DNA of 64,000 bases from Natrinema saccharevitans (GTDB lineage Archaea; Halobacteriota; Halobacteria; Halobacteriales; Natrialbaceae). Of this stretch, positions 26,238 through 35,689 are shown piece after piece (within the stretch, counting starts at the first letter, position 1; every line of letters begins with the position of its first letter). The notes below the pieces were generated by a model, which had not been told where the DNA came from, searched no databases, and saw only the letters and a list, made by a program, of their open reading frames with translations. The DNA lies in contig NZ_LWLN01000002.1 of the NCBI RefSeq assembly GCF_001953745.1, positions 124,001-188,000 of the forward strand. The letters run 5' to 3'. Made by a program: the position numbers and the translations under genes.

Positions 26238-27245
26238 ATGACAAAGGCAGGAGACGTGCTGTTGTTCGGTGCGCTTGCACTCGTCTGGGGAACAGCGTTC
26301 ACGGCGATCGAGATCGGGCTCGAAACGCTCCCACCGCTCCTCTTCGCAGCGGCCCGGTTAGATATCGCTGCGGTCATTTTTATCGGAGCGGTGCTACTCG
26401 GTCGGCTTCGGTGGCGCCCCCGGACGAAAGCGGACCTCGCCCTCATTCTCTCGAACGGCATCCTCGTCATCGGAGCGCACTTCGCGTTCTCGTTCATCGG
26501 CCAGAGATACGTCACGAGCGGTGTCGCTGCGATCGTCCTCAGTTTCACACCGATCATCACGCCGATCATCGCCATCCGCGTCCTCTCGACGGAACGGATC
26601 TACGCCACGGATGTCATCGGGCTCTGTACTGGGCTCGCCGGCGTAATCGCGATTGCGGTTGCTAGTGGATCCTTTGACGGACAACTCCTCGGCATGGGGC
26701 TTCTCTTGGCGTCCGCAGTCGTCTTCGCACTCGGCTCCGTACTGACGGAACGCTGGTCGGCGGGCCTCCCGACGACGGCACTCCACGCGTGGTCGATGGT
26801 TACCGGTGCAGTGTTCCTCCACGCGACGGCGTACGCCTATTCTGGAGCAACGCTTCGAACCGTGACGTGGACGGCGTCAGCGGCCGCTGCGCTCACATAC
26901 CTCGGGATTTTCGCGACGGCAGGTGGATTCCTCCTGTATTTCACGTTGTTGAACAGGCTCGGCGCAACGAACGTTAGCCTCATCAACTATGCATCGCCCG
27001 TCGTCGCGACGGTCTTCGGTGCGGCCCTGCTCGGGGAGCAAATCACGACGGCGACCGTCGCTGGATTCGCGCTCATCGTCGTCGGGTTCGTGCTTTGCAA
27101 TATCCGGCCGCTCTGGCGGCTGACCCACTCTATTTGGAACACGGACGAACGCGATCGGTTGCTCGAGCGGGATGAAGTCCGTATCCAAGGAAACGTGTAT
27201 AAAACGGAAACTGACTCACGGAACTCACTGCAACCGGGAGATTAA
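26238..27245 (+). CDS. DMT-superfamily (EamA) permease
   Basis: At 335 residues with ten hydrophobic helices in two EamA repeats, this is a typical drug/metabolite transporter. The start LLFGALALVWGTAFTAIEIG is diagnostic, and the second repeat begins near GLLLASAVVFALGSVLTE (about 155). FFTPI-type helix ends and the conserved glutamate in LLGEQITTATVAG (about 270) are present. The last about 45 residues form a charged cytoplasmic tail. Such proteins export metabolites or toxic compounds; the substrate is unknown. An inverted repeat upstream suggests regulation. Confidence 0.9.
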   Translation: MTKAGDVLLFGALALVWGTAFTAIEIGLETLPPLLFAAARLDIAAVIFIGAVLLGRLRWRPRTKADLALILSNGILVIGAHFAFSFIGQRYVTSGVAAIVLSFTPIITPIIAIRVLSTERIYATDVIGLCTGLAGVIAIAVASGSFDGQLLGMGLLLASAVVFALGSVLTERWSAGLPTTALHAWSMVTGAVFLHATAYAYSGATLRTVTWTASAAAALTYLGIFATAGGFLLYFTLLNRLGATNVSLINYASPVVATVFGAALLGEQITTATVAGFALIVVGFVLCNIRPLWRLTHSIWNTDERDRLLERDEVRIQGNVYKTETDSRNSLQPGD

Positions 27246-27498
27246 CTGCCGTTCAGTAGTCCGCTCGGGACCGACTTCGCGCCCGCTCCGAACGCGCTCA
27301 ACGGTCGGCCGAAGCGTACGTGACGTCCCTCTCGTGAACGCCTCACGGTGTGTCTTGGGTCCGGTCACGGTCCGACGTTCGACAGGTTCACAGACCAGTT
27401 CTCGGCCGGGCCGTATCGGCCCACACGAACAGAGCGCGTGGTAGTACAACGGTTTCTCAGCCCTTCCACGTTCTGCCCGTCGCACGCTGGAGACGGTC

Positions 27499-27974
27499 AT
27501 GGACGATATTACGGAACTACCGATCCTCGCGTCACTGATCGTTTCCATCGTCGGTGGGACAGTGATCACAATCCTCTCCTATTTGGGGATTCCCGCGAGT
27601 CTCGCGGTAAGTACGATGTCGACGATCATCGGGCTCGGATGGGGTCGAGCGAGTCGAGCGGCGACACTGGCGGAGTTCGCGATCCCAGCTCCCGAGCGTC
27701 CAGAAGTAGATGTCGGGACAGGGGCATTGGTCACCTCCCGCGCCGAGGAGGCTCCTGCTGGCCCGACCATCGGGACATTGCTCGCCAGGAGGAGCCGGCA
27801 GAGAAACCAGCGGAAGTCCCGGACGCACCGGATGTCGGCGCGGAAGGGCCGGCGGATCTCGACGAGCGGAGTCTCTTCGATCCGGGCGCGGCCAAGCGCA
27901 TCGTAACGATGTGGGTGTTGACGCCGGCGCTGGCGATTGCCACCTCGTACCCGGTGTTCGCGTTCCTGCTGTGA
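27499..27974 (+). pseudogene. PiT-family phosphate permease, C-terminal remnant
   Basis: MDDITELPILASLIVSIVGG and ILSYLGIPASLAVSTMSTII with LGWGRASRA match the C-terminal helices of haloarchaeal PiT transporters. Near 27770 the frame shifts; the following frame gives EEPAEKPAEVPDAPDVG, LFDPGAAKRIVTMWVLTPAL and the last helix TSYPVFAFLL before the stop. The N-terminal two thirds, including the first phosphate-permease signature, are missing. It cannot be functional. Confidence 0.65.
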
Positions 27975-28084
27975 GTGGCACGCTCCGAGACAACGCCCTC
28001 CACGTGGGACGGAGCCGGTCCCAGTGCGATGTCGAACGAGTCTAAACGGATGTCAGCTATCAAAAAAATAGCTCACCTGACGAT

Positions 28085-28900
28085 CTACGATTTGTAATTG
28101 CGACTGCTGATTTGATCACCAGCGTGATATTTTCGTGATGGGGTAATTGCCTGTGTTATCCTCCGGAAAAAGCGTAAATACAGTAAGTACAAAACGGTAA
28201 GAAGTGTTGGTAGTAATCCACCGAGTGCATAGATAATAAAGAGCGCAGATAGCTTTAATATCCAGACAAGATATTTAGTCAGATTTGGACCAAGAATAGA
28301 AGCTACTGTCGTTCGGTCGACTTCATCATCTCCAGCGACATCACTAATATTTCGAGACTCGACTCCCGCAAAGACGATAAGAAACCAAGACACAAACATC
28401 CCTACTGTTGAGGGGGTGATTTGTTGGGGAGTACTGAGAAAGACAGGAAATAAAATTAGCACCGCCCAAGTTATTGCAACGTATGAAGAGTCAATAACCG
28501 GATAGCGTTTTGAATAGTCATAGGTGTATATAAATATAAGTGGCAGTTGAGCAACAAGAACTGCAATTAAGACATATGATATTGATGACTGTTTGATCGC
28601 AAAGAAGAGAGTGAGAGTTTGGTATATAGAAACAGCAGTGAGGCTCGTATAGAACAGCGGTTTATTAAACTGTTCAACAAGCGCTGTCCTGTATGTGTTG
28701 TTGATGCGGTCTTCTGGACTGGTTTGTCTCCTGTCCTCTACATAGATAAAGTATACAGCCAGTGCAGGAAGAAGGAGTCCAATACCAATAGTTGAAAACG
28801 GAATACCAACTGCCAAAATAGTAATGACCAGCATCAAGACAGCACCAATGCAGAGCCAGAGATTAAGCAAGAGTGCAACATGAGTGGTCCGAGTATTCAT
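28085..28900 (-). CDS. UbiA-like polytopic membrane protein
   Basis: The 271-residue protein has about eight hydrophobic helices. One loop contains SRNISDVAGDDEVDRTTVAS (about 180-200), resembling the second Asp-rich motif of UbiA prenyltransferases (DxxGDxxxGxxT). The first motif (NDxxD) is represented only by YVEDRRQTSPEDRINN near 50-70, which is atypical. A prenyltransferase or a derived non-catalytic homologue is possible. A strong TATA box, AAATATAAATCG (minus strand, about 28925-28936), precedes the start. Its GC content is far below the surrounding average, as for the kinase upstream, so both may have been acquired together. Confidence 0.55.
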   Translation of the reverse strand: MNTRTTHVALLLNLWLCIGAVLMLVITILAVGIPFSTIGIGLLLPALAVYFIYVEDRRQTSPEDRINNTYRTALVEQFNKPLFYTSLTAVSIYQTLTLFFAIKQSSISYVLIAVLVAQLPLIFIYTYDYSKRYPVIDSSYVAITWAVLILFPVFLSTPQQITPSTVGMFVSWFLIVFAGVESRNISDVAGDDEVDRTTVASILGPNLTKYLVWILKLSALFIIYALGGLLPTLLTVLYLLYLRFFRRITQAITPSRKYHAGDQISSRNYKS

Positions 28901-28994
28901 AACATTCGTCCTGATATACTAGAACGATTTATATTTTCGGATAACACGCCAAACCGATCAAAATAACAGATAGATACTACATCAAATTATATGA

Positions 28995-30704
28995 TCAATT
29001 ATCTGAAACAGGCGAATCTAAAAAAGCCGATACTGACTCGTCATGCTGATCGGAATAGGGGAGTGTAATCCGTATCCGCGTACCTCCATTGCTTATATTG
29101 CTACATTCGAAAACGCCGTCTGCTTTTTCAATCAGGTGCTTCACTATCCAGAGTCCGATTCCGCTAAGATGATCCAGTTGACTTTCTCCTTCTCGTCTCA
29201 GGACATCAAGTTCATTTTCAGGTATGCCTTCTCCATTATCTTCTACGAATAATGCTACAGACTCGTTCCCCATTTCAGTCCGGAGGATAATACGAATCTG
29301 GTCATCCGGCCCATGATGTTCAACCGCGTTTTCAATCAATTCTTGCACCGCAAAAGCAAATTTCGAATGACACATCACTTCAGTATCGTCAATAGAGACG
29401 TCAACAACAGCATTAGAAGGGATACTTGCCTTTTCAATACCGTCCTCAACCATCTTTGGAAGACTGGCAACCACTGTCTCATCTTCACCGAATACACTAT
29501 CAATAAGCCTGATTTTATGAGCCTTATTCACGATGTCTTCAGACGCACTAATAATATTGGACAATTCTGTCGCAGTCTCATCTGAAAGGTCATTTTGCAG
29601 ATTCTCTGATTGACCTAGAATAACTTGCATCGAAGTGCGGATATCATGTCTAAATAATCTGATCAAGACATTTTTGACCAATTCAAGTTCCTCTTCCCGC
29701 TTTTTTAGTTTGGTTATTTCAGCTGCGACAACTAATTTGCCAACTAGTCCTCGACCGTACACAAACGACTGCGTTTGGGTTGTATAATATTTAGATTCTC
29801 TTCCTTCTGTTCGGGAAAATGTCTCTTTAATCTCCCCTGTGTTGGAGGTCATGGGGAGAATATCTTCAATTTGTTCTCGGGCACTTCGATCCACGTCAAA
29901 GACTGTAGCAGCAGCGCTGTTCCCATCAATAACTTCATTTTCTGAGTTGAGAATGAAAACCGCTTCATCGATCATATTAAAGGCCTGATCTCGAGCTACA
30001 GGCGAGAATTGTATGAACCCATGCTGGATCACAGAATGAGAAAAATAAACTCCTGCAATGCCGTACATAAGTGATGTTAAGTCATAATATGACGGGAAAT
30101 AATCGATTATTGTCAATGTAGTGGCAACTAGCACCCCTATAAAAAAGATTACGAGGATAGCTGCTCGACGGCGGCGCTTTCCAGTGGCATGAATAGCTTC
30201 TGCGAAGAAAAGCGAAGTACTGGCCACTGTCATCAAATATCCGTAACCTTGGACAATAGTAAAAAACAGAATCCCTTGTGGAAAGCCAATCTGAAGAATT
30301 CCTTGGTCAGTAACAGTGTATTCAGCAGTATAGATAATTCCGCCTGGATTGACCCAACTAAGCGCGAAAAGTATGATTGCAGGCACAAAAAAGAGAAAGG
30401 CAATCCTGTTCGATACCGGCTGCTTGTATGTGAACTCATAGGCAAACAGAAAAAATGCCCCTGCTGTGGCAGGAACAACTGTCCAGAATATATTTGCGAT
30501 TGCATACGTGAGTTGTTCAGATGTAACAAAATTCATTGTAGCGTAAAGAAACGCCCATGCAGCCGCAAAAACCATAAAAATGATAAACCACTGAATTGCT
30601 GGTTTTCTCCGGTCACTGAACACTATGTAGGCACTGTATAGTGCTGGAAGGGCACTCAAGTATAGCAAAAGTATTGCACTTGTATAAGTTAGCAAAGTTA
30701 TCAT
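28995..30704 (-). CDS. Histidine kinase with 7TM sensor and PAS domain
   Basis: The product has 569 residues. Seven N-terminal helices (about 1-225) form the haloarchaeal 7TM sensor domain, followed by a PAS domain (AVFILNSENEVIDGNSAAAT, about 245-340). A HisKA-like helix follows with the phospho-acceptor His in RLFRHDIRTSMQVIL (about 352), then HATPase_c: N-box ELIENAVEHH, G1 VEDNGEGIP and G2 SGIGLWIVKHL. It should autophosphorylate in response to a membrane or redox signal. No receiver gene is adjacent. The UbiA-like gene follows 94 nt downstream on the same strand, and both are AT-rich. Confidence 0.9.
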   Translation of the reverse strand: MITLLTYTSAILLLYLSALPALYSAYIVFSDRRKPAIQWFIIFMVFAAAWAFLYATMNFVTSEQLTYAIANIFWTVVPATAGAFFLFAYEFTYKQPVSNRIAFLFFVPAIILFALSWVNPGGIIYTAEYTVTDQGILQIGFPQGILFFTIVQGYGYLMTVASTSLFFAEAIHATGKRRRRAAILVIFFIGVLVATTLTIIDYFPSYYDLTSLMYGIAGVYFSHSVIQHGFIQFSPVARDQAFNMIDEAVFILNSENEVIDGNSAAATVFDVDRSAREQIEDILPMTSNTGEIKETFSRTEGRESKYYTTQTQSFVYGRGLVGKLVVAAEITKLKKREEELELVKNVLIRLFRHDIRTSMQVILGQSENLQNDLSDETATELSNIISASEDIVNKAHKIRLIDSVFGEDETVVASLPKMVEDGIEKASIPSNAVVDVSIDDTEVMCHSKFAFAVQELIENAVEHHGPDDQIRIILRTEMGNESVALFVEDNGEGIPENELDVLRREGESQLDHLSGIGLWIVKHLIEKADGVFECSNISNGGTRIRITLPYSDQHDESVSAFLDSPVSDN

Positions 30705-30960
30705 CCAGTCTTATAGTGAGCTAGTTCGCTCCTTGTTAAAAAATACTCTTATTTAGGTGTATAGAGCTACCTTAATTATAGAGACTGAACAAGATATGTG
30801 GAAGCAATAGCTATTGCATTAGCCAAATGAAGGGTTCGAAAGCTCAATTACCAAATGTAATATATTGATAGAAGAACCATATTCTTTCATAATTATTTAT
30901 TCGAATGGGTATAGAAATCAGGAATAATAGTCAGTATACGATTGAGAGTTCTAAGTCACT

Positions 30961-31085
30961 GCTGTGTTGAATAGATGCTGAGTCACGGTTACAGTGGTTC
31001 ACACAGCGATTCTATGTTGATAATGGCAAACATCAAAACGATCTCACGGAACTGCCGATACCAGCCTAGCGCTCTCACGGCGTCG
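30961..31085 (-). pseudogene. IS5-family transposase, C-terminal end fused to a membrane gene
   Basis: Reading the minus strand gives GDAVRALGWYRQFREIVLMF then AIINIESLCEPL and a stop, the same C-terminus as the IS5 copy at 32707. The outer end GCTGTGTTGAATAG (30961-30974) is that element's terminal repeat. The inner side breaks at about 31085 inside the 3' end of the 31075-32472 gene. The region 30705-30960 to the left is AT-rich with no gene seen. Confidence 0.75.
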
Positions 31086-32472
31086 CCGGGAGCGCCCGCT
31101 GCCACGCCGATTCGAGGGCGAGGACGCCGAACGGGGCGCCGAACCCAGCGGCGACCGCCGCGACGGAGGGAGCGTAGTAGGCGAGGCCCGCCACGACGGC
31201 GATGCCACAGGCTCCGACTGCGGCCGCCACCCCGGCCACGCGTCGGTCGAGTGGGCCGAACTCCGGCGTCTCGACCGGAAGTTCGAACACCTCGACGGCC
31301 CGGCCATACTCCCGGAGGTGTGCGACACTGAGTTCGTACTCTCCCGCGGACGGCATGAGCGAGAACGTTCGGGTGTCGCAGACGCGGTCGACAAACTTTC
31401 CCTCGCACAGTTCGGCGTCCCGAAGATCATCGACGGGGGTCGCCCACTGGACCGCCCCGGTGAAGTCATCGTATGCGACTACCGCATCGTCGCGGCGCTG
31501 GTACGCCAGTGTACCGTGAGTGAGGGTATACTCAACGGCCTTCAGCCCGCCGATACCGGCCGGCAGGAGGCCGAAACAGACCACCGTGGCAGCGACCGAC
31601 CCTGTCGATCCGCCGGTGAGCCCAACCCACGCGAGGAGGTACACCGGGCCGCTGCCGACTGCGGACTTCGCGCCCCGCCAGAGCGCGGCGCCGCGGACGG
31701 CGCGCCGGTCAGGACGGACCTCAGCCGTCGGCGACGCGTCCGGAGCCGCCACAGGCGGGAGCGTCCCCATCCCCTTGTCGGTGTTGGGCGACTGCCCGCC
31801 GCGGTAGCCCCACCACTCCGCGAATAGCTTCACCGTGACGAACGCGACCAGCGCGCCGGTCGGACCACCGGCGGCCGCGAACCAGAGTACCACCACGGCT
31901 ACCCCAGCCTCGTTCTTCGCGCTTCCGATCACGTCCCGGGGGGTACTCGTCTCGTGGCGCCTCTTCCGGAAGTACTCGCGGTTGATGACGCCGACTTGAG
32001 AGACGATCAGGGAGAGGGCGCTCGCCGCCACAATCGGATCGGCGAGCGTCGCCGGCACGTCGATGAAACGGCTCAGTACGAAGAGGAACATCCCGACGAG
32101 CGCCACGGCAGCCCCGACCGCTCGCAAGACGAACGGGAAGTTCCGGAGGTAGATCGGCGGGAGCGGGTCGACGACCGTGACGTTCCCACGCCGGCGGTTG
32201 AGGTCGCTCGGTCCGACGGAGACCCCGCCCCACTCGTCGGGCTTGAGCAGGTTACCCTCCTTTGGGCGCTCCAGTTCGTCGTAGTTCGGCGGGCGGCGCG
32301 CGAACAATGCCTTCAACCCGGCGAACGGGACAGCGACGACCAGTTCCATCGCGTAGACGACCGCGAACCTCTGTGCGCTCCACCCGAGGTGGAACACGCC
32401 GACCAGCGGGACGACGTTCGTCGCGACAGTCACCAGAAACACGGCAGACGAATCGTTTGATGCTGGCTCCAT
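31075..32472 (-). CDS. Polytopic membrane protein (DUF6498-like), 3' end altered by IS5
   Basis: From ATG 32472 the protein has 465 residues. TTTTATT about 27 nt upstream favours this start over an ATG at 32562. Helices occur near 13-30, 35-50, 115-150, 180-205 and 265-300. A cytoplasmic-looking region follows (VVAYDDFTGAVQWATPV, about 310-400) and two more helices near the end. The first part resembles DUF6498 membrane proteins of haloarchaea (function unknown). The last codons (ALPATP and TGA) coincide with an IS5 fragment read out of frame, so the native C-terminus is probably lost and the insertion sequence provides the stop. Confidence 0.65.
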   Translation of the reverse strand: MEPASNDSSAVFLVTVATNVVPLVGVFHLGWSAQRFAVVYAMELVVAVPFAGLKALFARRPPNYDELERPKEGNLLKPDEWGGVSVGPSDLNRRRGNVTVVDPLPPIYLRNFPFVLRAVGAAVALVGMFLFVLSRFIDVPATLADPIVAASALSLIVSQVGVINREYFRKRRHETSTPRDVIGSAKNEAGVAVVVLWFAAAGGPTGALVAFVTVKLFAEWWGYRGGQSPNTDKGMGTLPPVAAPDASPTAEVRPDRRAVRGAALWRGAKSAVGSGPVYLLAWVGLTGGSTGSVAATVVCFGLLPAGIGGLKAVEYTLTHGTLAYQRRDDAVVAYDDFTGAVQWATPVDDLRDAELCEGKFVDRVCDTRTFSLMPSAGEYELSVAHLREYGRAVEVFELPVETPEFGPLDRRVAGVAAAVGACGIAVVAGLAYYAPSVAAVAAGFGAPFGVLALESAWQRALPATP

Positions 32473-32562
32473 CGATTCATCATCTATATTTAGTGAATAA
32501 AAGTTGTTGGTGTGGGGCCGACGGCCGTGTTTAATCGCCATAATTCTTGGGAGTAGAGGCAC

Positions 32563-32655
32563 TAAATCAGAGGAGTTAGCCCGAGAAACTTCAGTTGTTC
32601 ATGACCCAGATCTCCCGCTTCACCGGGGAGGTTGTGCCGATTATCGTATAATTGA
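32563..32655 (+). pseudogene. IS5-type transposase, 5' end remnant
   Basis: MTQISRFTGEVVPI from ATG 32601 and the bases before it resemble the start region of the IS5 transposase at 23921 (MSKISRFTWKVVTL). The frame ends after a few codons at the left boundary of another IS5 element. Only the 5' end is left. Confidence 0.55.
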
Positions 32656-32706
32656 TAGTTTCCCAGTCCGTTCGAATTGCTGTATTAAATAGATTCTGAG
32701 TCACGG

Positions 32707-33594
32707 TTACAGCATTTCTATGTTGATAATGGCAAACGTCAAAACGATTTCACGGAACTACCGATACCAGCCGAGCGCTCGCACGGCGTCGCCGAGCGAG
32801 CGCTTCGTTGTCGAGTAAGATGTTTCGGCCATCCATCGCTGGGAGTAGCCGTTTGCTCGGTTGAGCGCGTTGTTTGCGGCTGCGTTCGCTGACGAGTCGC
32901 GGTAGTGAACAAGGTACTTAATGTCGTGTGCGGCGATTTCGCACTCGGTGAGCCAGTCTTGGAAGCCGTTGTCGGCGCCGACGGACTGCAGGTCGTCCGC
33001 ATTTCGGCGGACGACCTGCGATCCGGTCTTCGTATCGTGCTTCCACCGCGTTGTGATGTGAACATCAAGAACAGCCAGCGATTCCACATCAGTCAATGTC
33101 GTCACTTTTAGTGTCTGTACCGTCCGTCCTGACCGCTTGCGGAAGTACGACGACGCACGTCGGCGGTCGAAGAACGTGCTGTCAAGAGCGGCGTGACCAG
33201 ACTGCGGGTGCTGCTGCGCGGAAACGCGCAGCAGCGCCCGCCACACCCACATTTTCAGTCGATCAAACGACTTGTAGAGCGTGGTATGATCGGGGAGATC
33301 GCCCCCATCAAGATTGAGAGCGTCACGTACCTCGGTCATGGATTTCAGCCTATTCGGCGTTTCACGGTAGCTGTGGCCCTCTTCGAGCCGAAAACAGTGG
33401 AGTACAACGTGGGCCCAGCGGGCGAACCCGCCGCTGGCGGACTCGCCCGCGTACTTTCCTGTTTAGCTATAGTAGCTCTTGAAAGTCAATGCACACCCGA
33501 TCGCAGGACAGCGTTGTGATCGGTGTGTAAATCGTTTCAAGAGCTACTATAGGTCACGGCACTGCTCAGTGAAGCGGAGGATATCGATTTCCAT
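32707..33594 (-). pseudogene. IS5-family transposase, interrupted three ways
   Basis: The gene starts MEIDILRFTEQCRDL at 33594. It is broken first by the MITE (33467-33552), then by a small deletion (the frame resumes GKYAGESASGGFARWAHVVL). The core is preserved: LPDHTTLYKSFDRLKMWVW, ALDSTFFDRRRAS, LAVLDVHITTRWKHD and ETSYSTTKRSLGDAV. A TAG at 32758-32760 replaces Gln in GWYRQFREIV, after which the frame runs on to TAA at 32707. It is inactive but not old, as the core is well kept. Confidence 0.8.
33467..33552. repeat. 86-bp palindromic MITE, copy 1
   Basis: CTATAGTAGCTCTTGAAA at the left is mirrored by TTTCAAGAGCTACTATAG at the right. A second copy of exactly the same length lies at 61421-61506. 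If the element proper starts TAGTAGC, both copies are flanked by TA, the target duplication of IS630/mariner-type transposition. This copy sits in the 5' part of an IS5 transposase gene. Confidence 0.85.
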
Positions 33595-33672
33595 GCCAGG
33601 TTCGATCCCCCCCCCCGGCCTCATCCTCCTAAACCGGTGAAATCGGGAGCTAAGATCGCTATTCAACACAGC

Positions 33673-33912
33673 ACAAGTCACCAATATCAATCCCATTGTC
33701 AACAACGCAGTACACTACTGACGTTTGTGTTGCTGGAGTTGCGTGGTCAAAAAGTAACGATTCAAGAAGGTCTCAAAATAGTCGGGAATTCTTCTTGAAC
33801 CAGTGTAACACAAGCATGTCAAACTTTATTATAGTGCTTAATTTAATTATTTGTTTTAGTAAACGGCTATAAAGAAATTCAAATAGCTTTAATAGATGCT
33901 ACGTATTACATA
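33673..33912. other. AT-rich intergenic region
   Basis: No gene was seen. The right part (AATAGCTTTAATAGATGC near 33883) supplies the TATA box of the kinase gene, about 28 nt before its GTG codon at 33919. Confidence 0.4.
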
Positions 33913-33918
33913 TTGACT

Positions 33919-34893
33919 GTGAACGACGTATCTCTTTCAAACAAACACCGAAGTTTAGTGGATAATTTTCCGAACGGTGTCTTGGCCCTGTTTGACGCTA
34001 ACCTCTACTATCGGATAGTCGGCCCGGAAACACTCCCATTTTCGGGTCAAAAAGCAGCAGATATAGCTGGCAAGCAAATTTATGATCTTTTTCCTGAAGA
34101 GACGGCAGCTAAACTCGAACCGAAACTCGAAGCCACAATCGATGGCGAACCACGTTCATTTGATATTGAACATGAGGAGTTGACTCACCACATCGAGACG
34201 AAATCGGTTAGTATCGGGGGTGAACCGTATGGCGTCTTGGTAAGCCAAGACGTGACTGATGTCCGGCAGAATGCGGAGAGAATCGAGCAACAGAACGAGC
34301 GTCTAGATCAGTTCGCGAGTATGGTCTCACATGATCTTCGAAATCCGCTTTCGATTGCCTATGGAGAACTTGAACTATATCGCGAAACGATGGAGGAGGC
34401 TCATTTGGATGAAGTTGAAAACGCACTAGGTAGAATAGAGAATCTGATCGTCGATCTTACGGCACTTGCTCAGAATTCTACCTCAGATGAGTATCGACCT
34501 GTCTCGTTGACCGCCGTTGCTGAGGACGCATGGGAATTGATCGATACACGAACAGCTAGCCTTGAGACGAACGAGAATGTAATCGTCGGTGATCAAAGCC
34601 AACTCCAAGCGCTTTTCGAGAACTTATTCCGAAACGCAGTCGGTCACGGCGGAGAGAGCGTTACTGTCCGGGTCACTCCCTTAGACAACGGCTTCTACGT
34701 TGAGGATACGGGAGATGGTATTCCACCCGAGAAACGAGATCAGATATTCGAACACGGATTCACGACAGGGTACGGCGGTAGTGGAGTCGGGTTGACGATC
34801 GTCAAGCGCATTGCTTCGGACCACGGTCTGGAGGTTTCCGTCTCTGAGAGTCCTGAAGGCGGTGCCCGGTTCGAGTTCCACGCTGTTCAATAA
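33919..34893 (+). CDS. Soluble PAS histidine kinase
   Basis: With GTG 33919 as start (324 residues; TTG two codons earlier is possible) the TATA-like TTTAATAG sits at the leaderless distance. The protein has an N-terminal PAS domain (about 10-115; GVLALFDANLYYRIVG), then HisKA with SMVSHDLRNPLSIAYGEL (His near 138) and HATPase_c (FENLFRNAVGHGG, VEDTGDGIPP, GSGVGLTIVKRIA). No membrane helix is present, so it senses an internal signal. It stands alone, followed by a MITE. A partner regulator is not apparent nearby. Confidence 0.88.
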   Translation: MNDVSLSNKHRSLVDNFPNGVLALFDANLYYRIVGPETLPFSGQKAADIAGKQIYDLFPEETAAKLEPKLEATIDGEPRSFDIEHEELTHHIETKSVSIGGEPYGVLVSQDVTDVRQNAERIEQQNERLDQFASMVSHDLRNPLSIAYGELELYRETMEEAHLDEVENALGRIENLIVDLTALAQNSTSDEYRPVSLTAVAEDAWELIDTRTASLETNENVIVGDQSQLQALFENLFRNAVGHGGESVTVRVTPLDNGFYVEDTGDGIPPEKRDQIFEHGFTTGYGGSGVGLTIVKRIASDHGLEVSVSESPEGGARFEFHAVQ

Positions 34894-34901
34894 TTAGTGG
34901 T

Positions 34902-35023
34902 GGCTCTGTTGAAACCCTATTCTTCAGATAGATTCTCGACTGGAACAGCTGTTCGCTGAATCCTGCGTACTGAGCGGCTGTTTCACGCGAGAAACCATCT
35001 GAAGAAGATGGTTTCAACAGGGC
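34902..35023. repeat. 122-bp MITE with GGCTCTGTTGAAACC terminal repeats
   Basis: GGCTCTGTTGAAACCCTATT followed by CTTCAGAT on the left pairs with ATCTGAAGAAGATGGTTTC followed by AACAGGGCC on the right, about 29-bp imperfect inverted ends. The first about 66 bases are the same as the left boundary of the 429-bp segment at 22794. There is no coding capacity. It borders the GNAT gene. Confidence 0.7.
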
Positions 35024-35056
35024 CAAATTAGCTTATATTGTAACCGGTGACAGTCA

Positions 35057-35575
35057 TCACTTCTCGACGCTGGCAACCATGTGATACTGCGTGATTTCGA
35101 AGCCGAGTTTCTCGTAGAAGGCAATGGCTCGCTCGTTGTCCACATGGGGATCGAGACTGAACTCTTCACAGCCAGCTGCCCGGGCCCACGTTCGAAGTCG
35201 GTCAAAGAGGTTCTCGGCCAATCCCGTTCTGCGGTAGGGCTCGCGAACATAGATGTCACAGATAAATAGCCGGTCGGGACGGTCAAACACACTCGGGGCG
35301 TCGTCGATCTCGGCTGCGATGTACCCGGTAAACTCTCCCTCCATCTCGGCTAACGAGGAAGCATCGGTGGGCCCGTCAACGGCAATCCACTTCCGGTAAC
35401 CGTCCATCGCGACGCGGTCAAGCCGGAATGGGAGTTCCTCGGCGACCAGATCCACATCGTCGGCAAGCGCGAACTGGTCACTGATCGTTTCGAGTTCACG
35501 GTTGTACGGCAGCCAGAGGTCCTCGATGAAGCGACGGACTGCAGCCTCTTCAGCGGAGAGTTCCACGATGTCCAT
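35057..35575 (-). CDS. GNAT-family N-acetyltransferase
   Basis: From ATG 35575 the enzyme has 172 residues. The acetyl-CoA-binding motif A appears as ICDIYVREPYRRTGLAENLF (R-R-x-G-x-A, about 112-131), followed by SLDPHVDNERAIAFYEKLGF (motif B, about 146-165). These enzymes move an acetyl group from acetyl-CoA to an amine. The substrate is unknown. The gene lies between a MITE (34902-35023) and an IS-like right end (35690-35747), so it may be a passenger of a transposable segment. Confidence 0.85.
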   Translation of the reverse strand: MDIVELSAEEAAVRRFIEDLWLPYNRELETISDQFALADDVDLVAEELPFRLDRVAMDGYRKWIAVDGPTDASSLAEMEGEFTGYIAAEIDDAPSVFDRPDRLFICDIYVREPYRRTGLAENLFDRLRTWARAAGCEEFSLDPHVDNERAIAFYEKLGFEITQYHMVASVEK

Positions 35576-35689
35576 AGCTGTCCGGATTCGTACCAAACAC
35601 TTTCGTCTGTCGCTCTTGGGAGAGTGATAGTAAAGGGAGCATTCTAGTTGTTTTACCGACACCTTCAGACTTGGTTGGTAAGTTCTTCA

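Larger units (their letters stand above)
32679..33672 (-). mobile_element. IS5-family element with MITE inserted
   Basis: Outer ends GCTGTATTAAATAG (32679-32692) and CTATTCAACACAGC (33659-33672) are inverted repeats with few mismatches. A third copy of the end stands at 30961. Inside are a broken transposase gene on the minus strand and an 86-bp MITE at 33467-33552. Ten consecutive C residues (33607-33616) lie between the right end and the gene start. Confidence 0.75.

Noticed and set aside
33560-33625. tRNA-like GGTTCGATCC sequence
   Set aside because: No acceptor or anticodon stem could be formed around it; the bases belong to the 5' region of the IS5 transposase.
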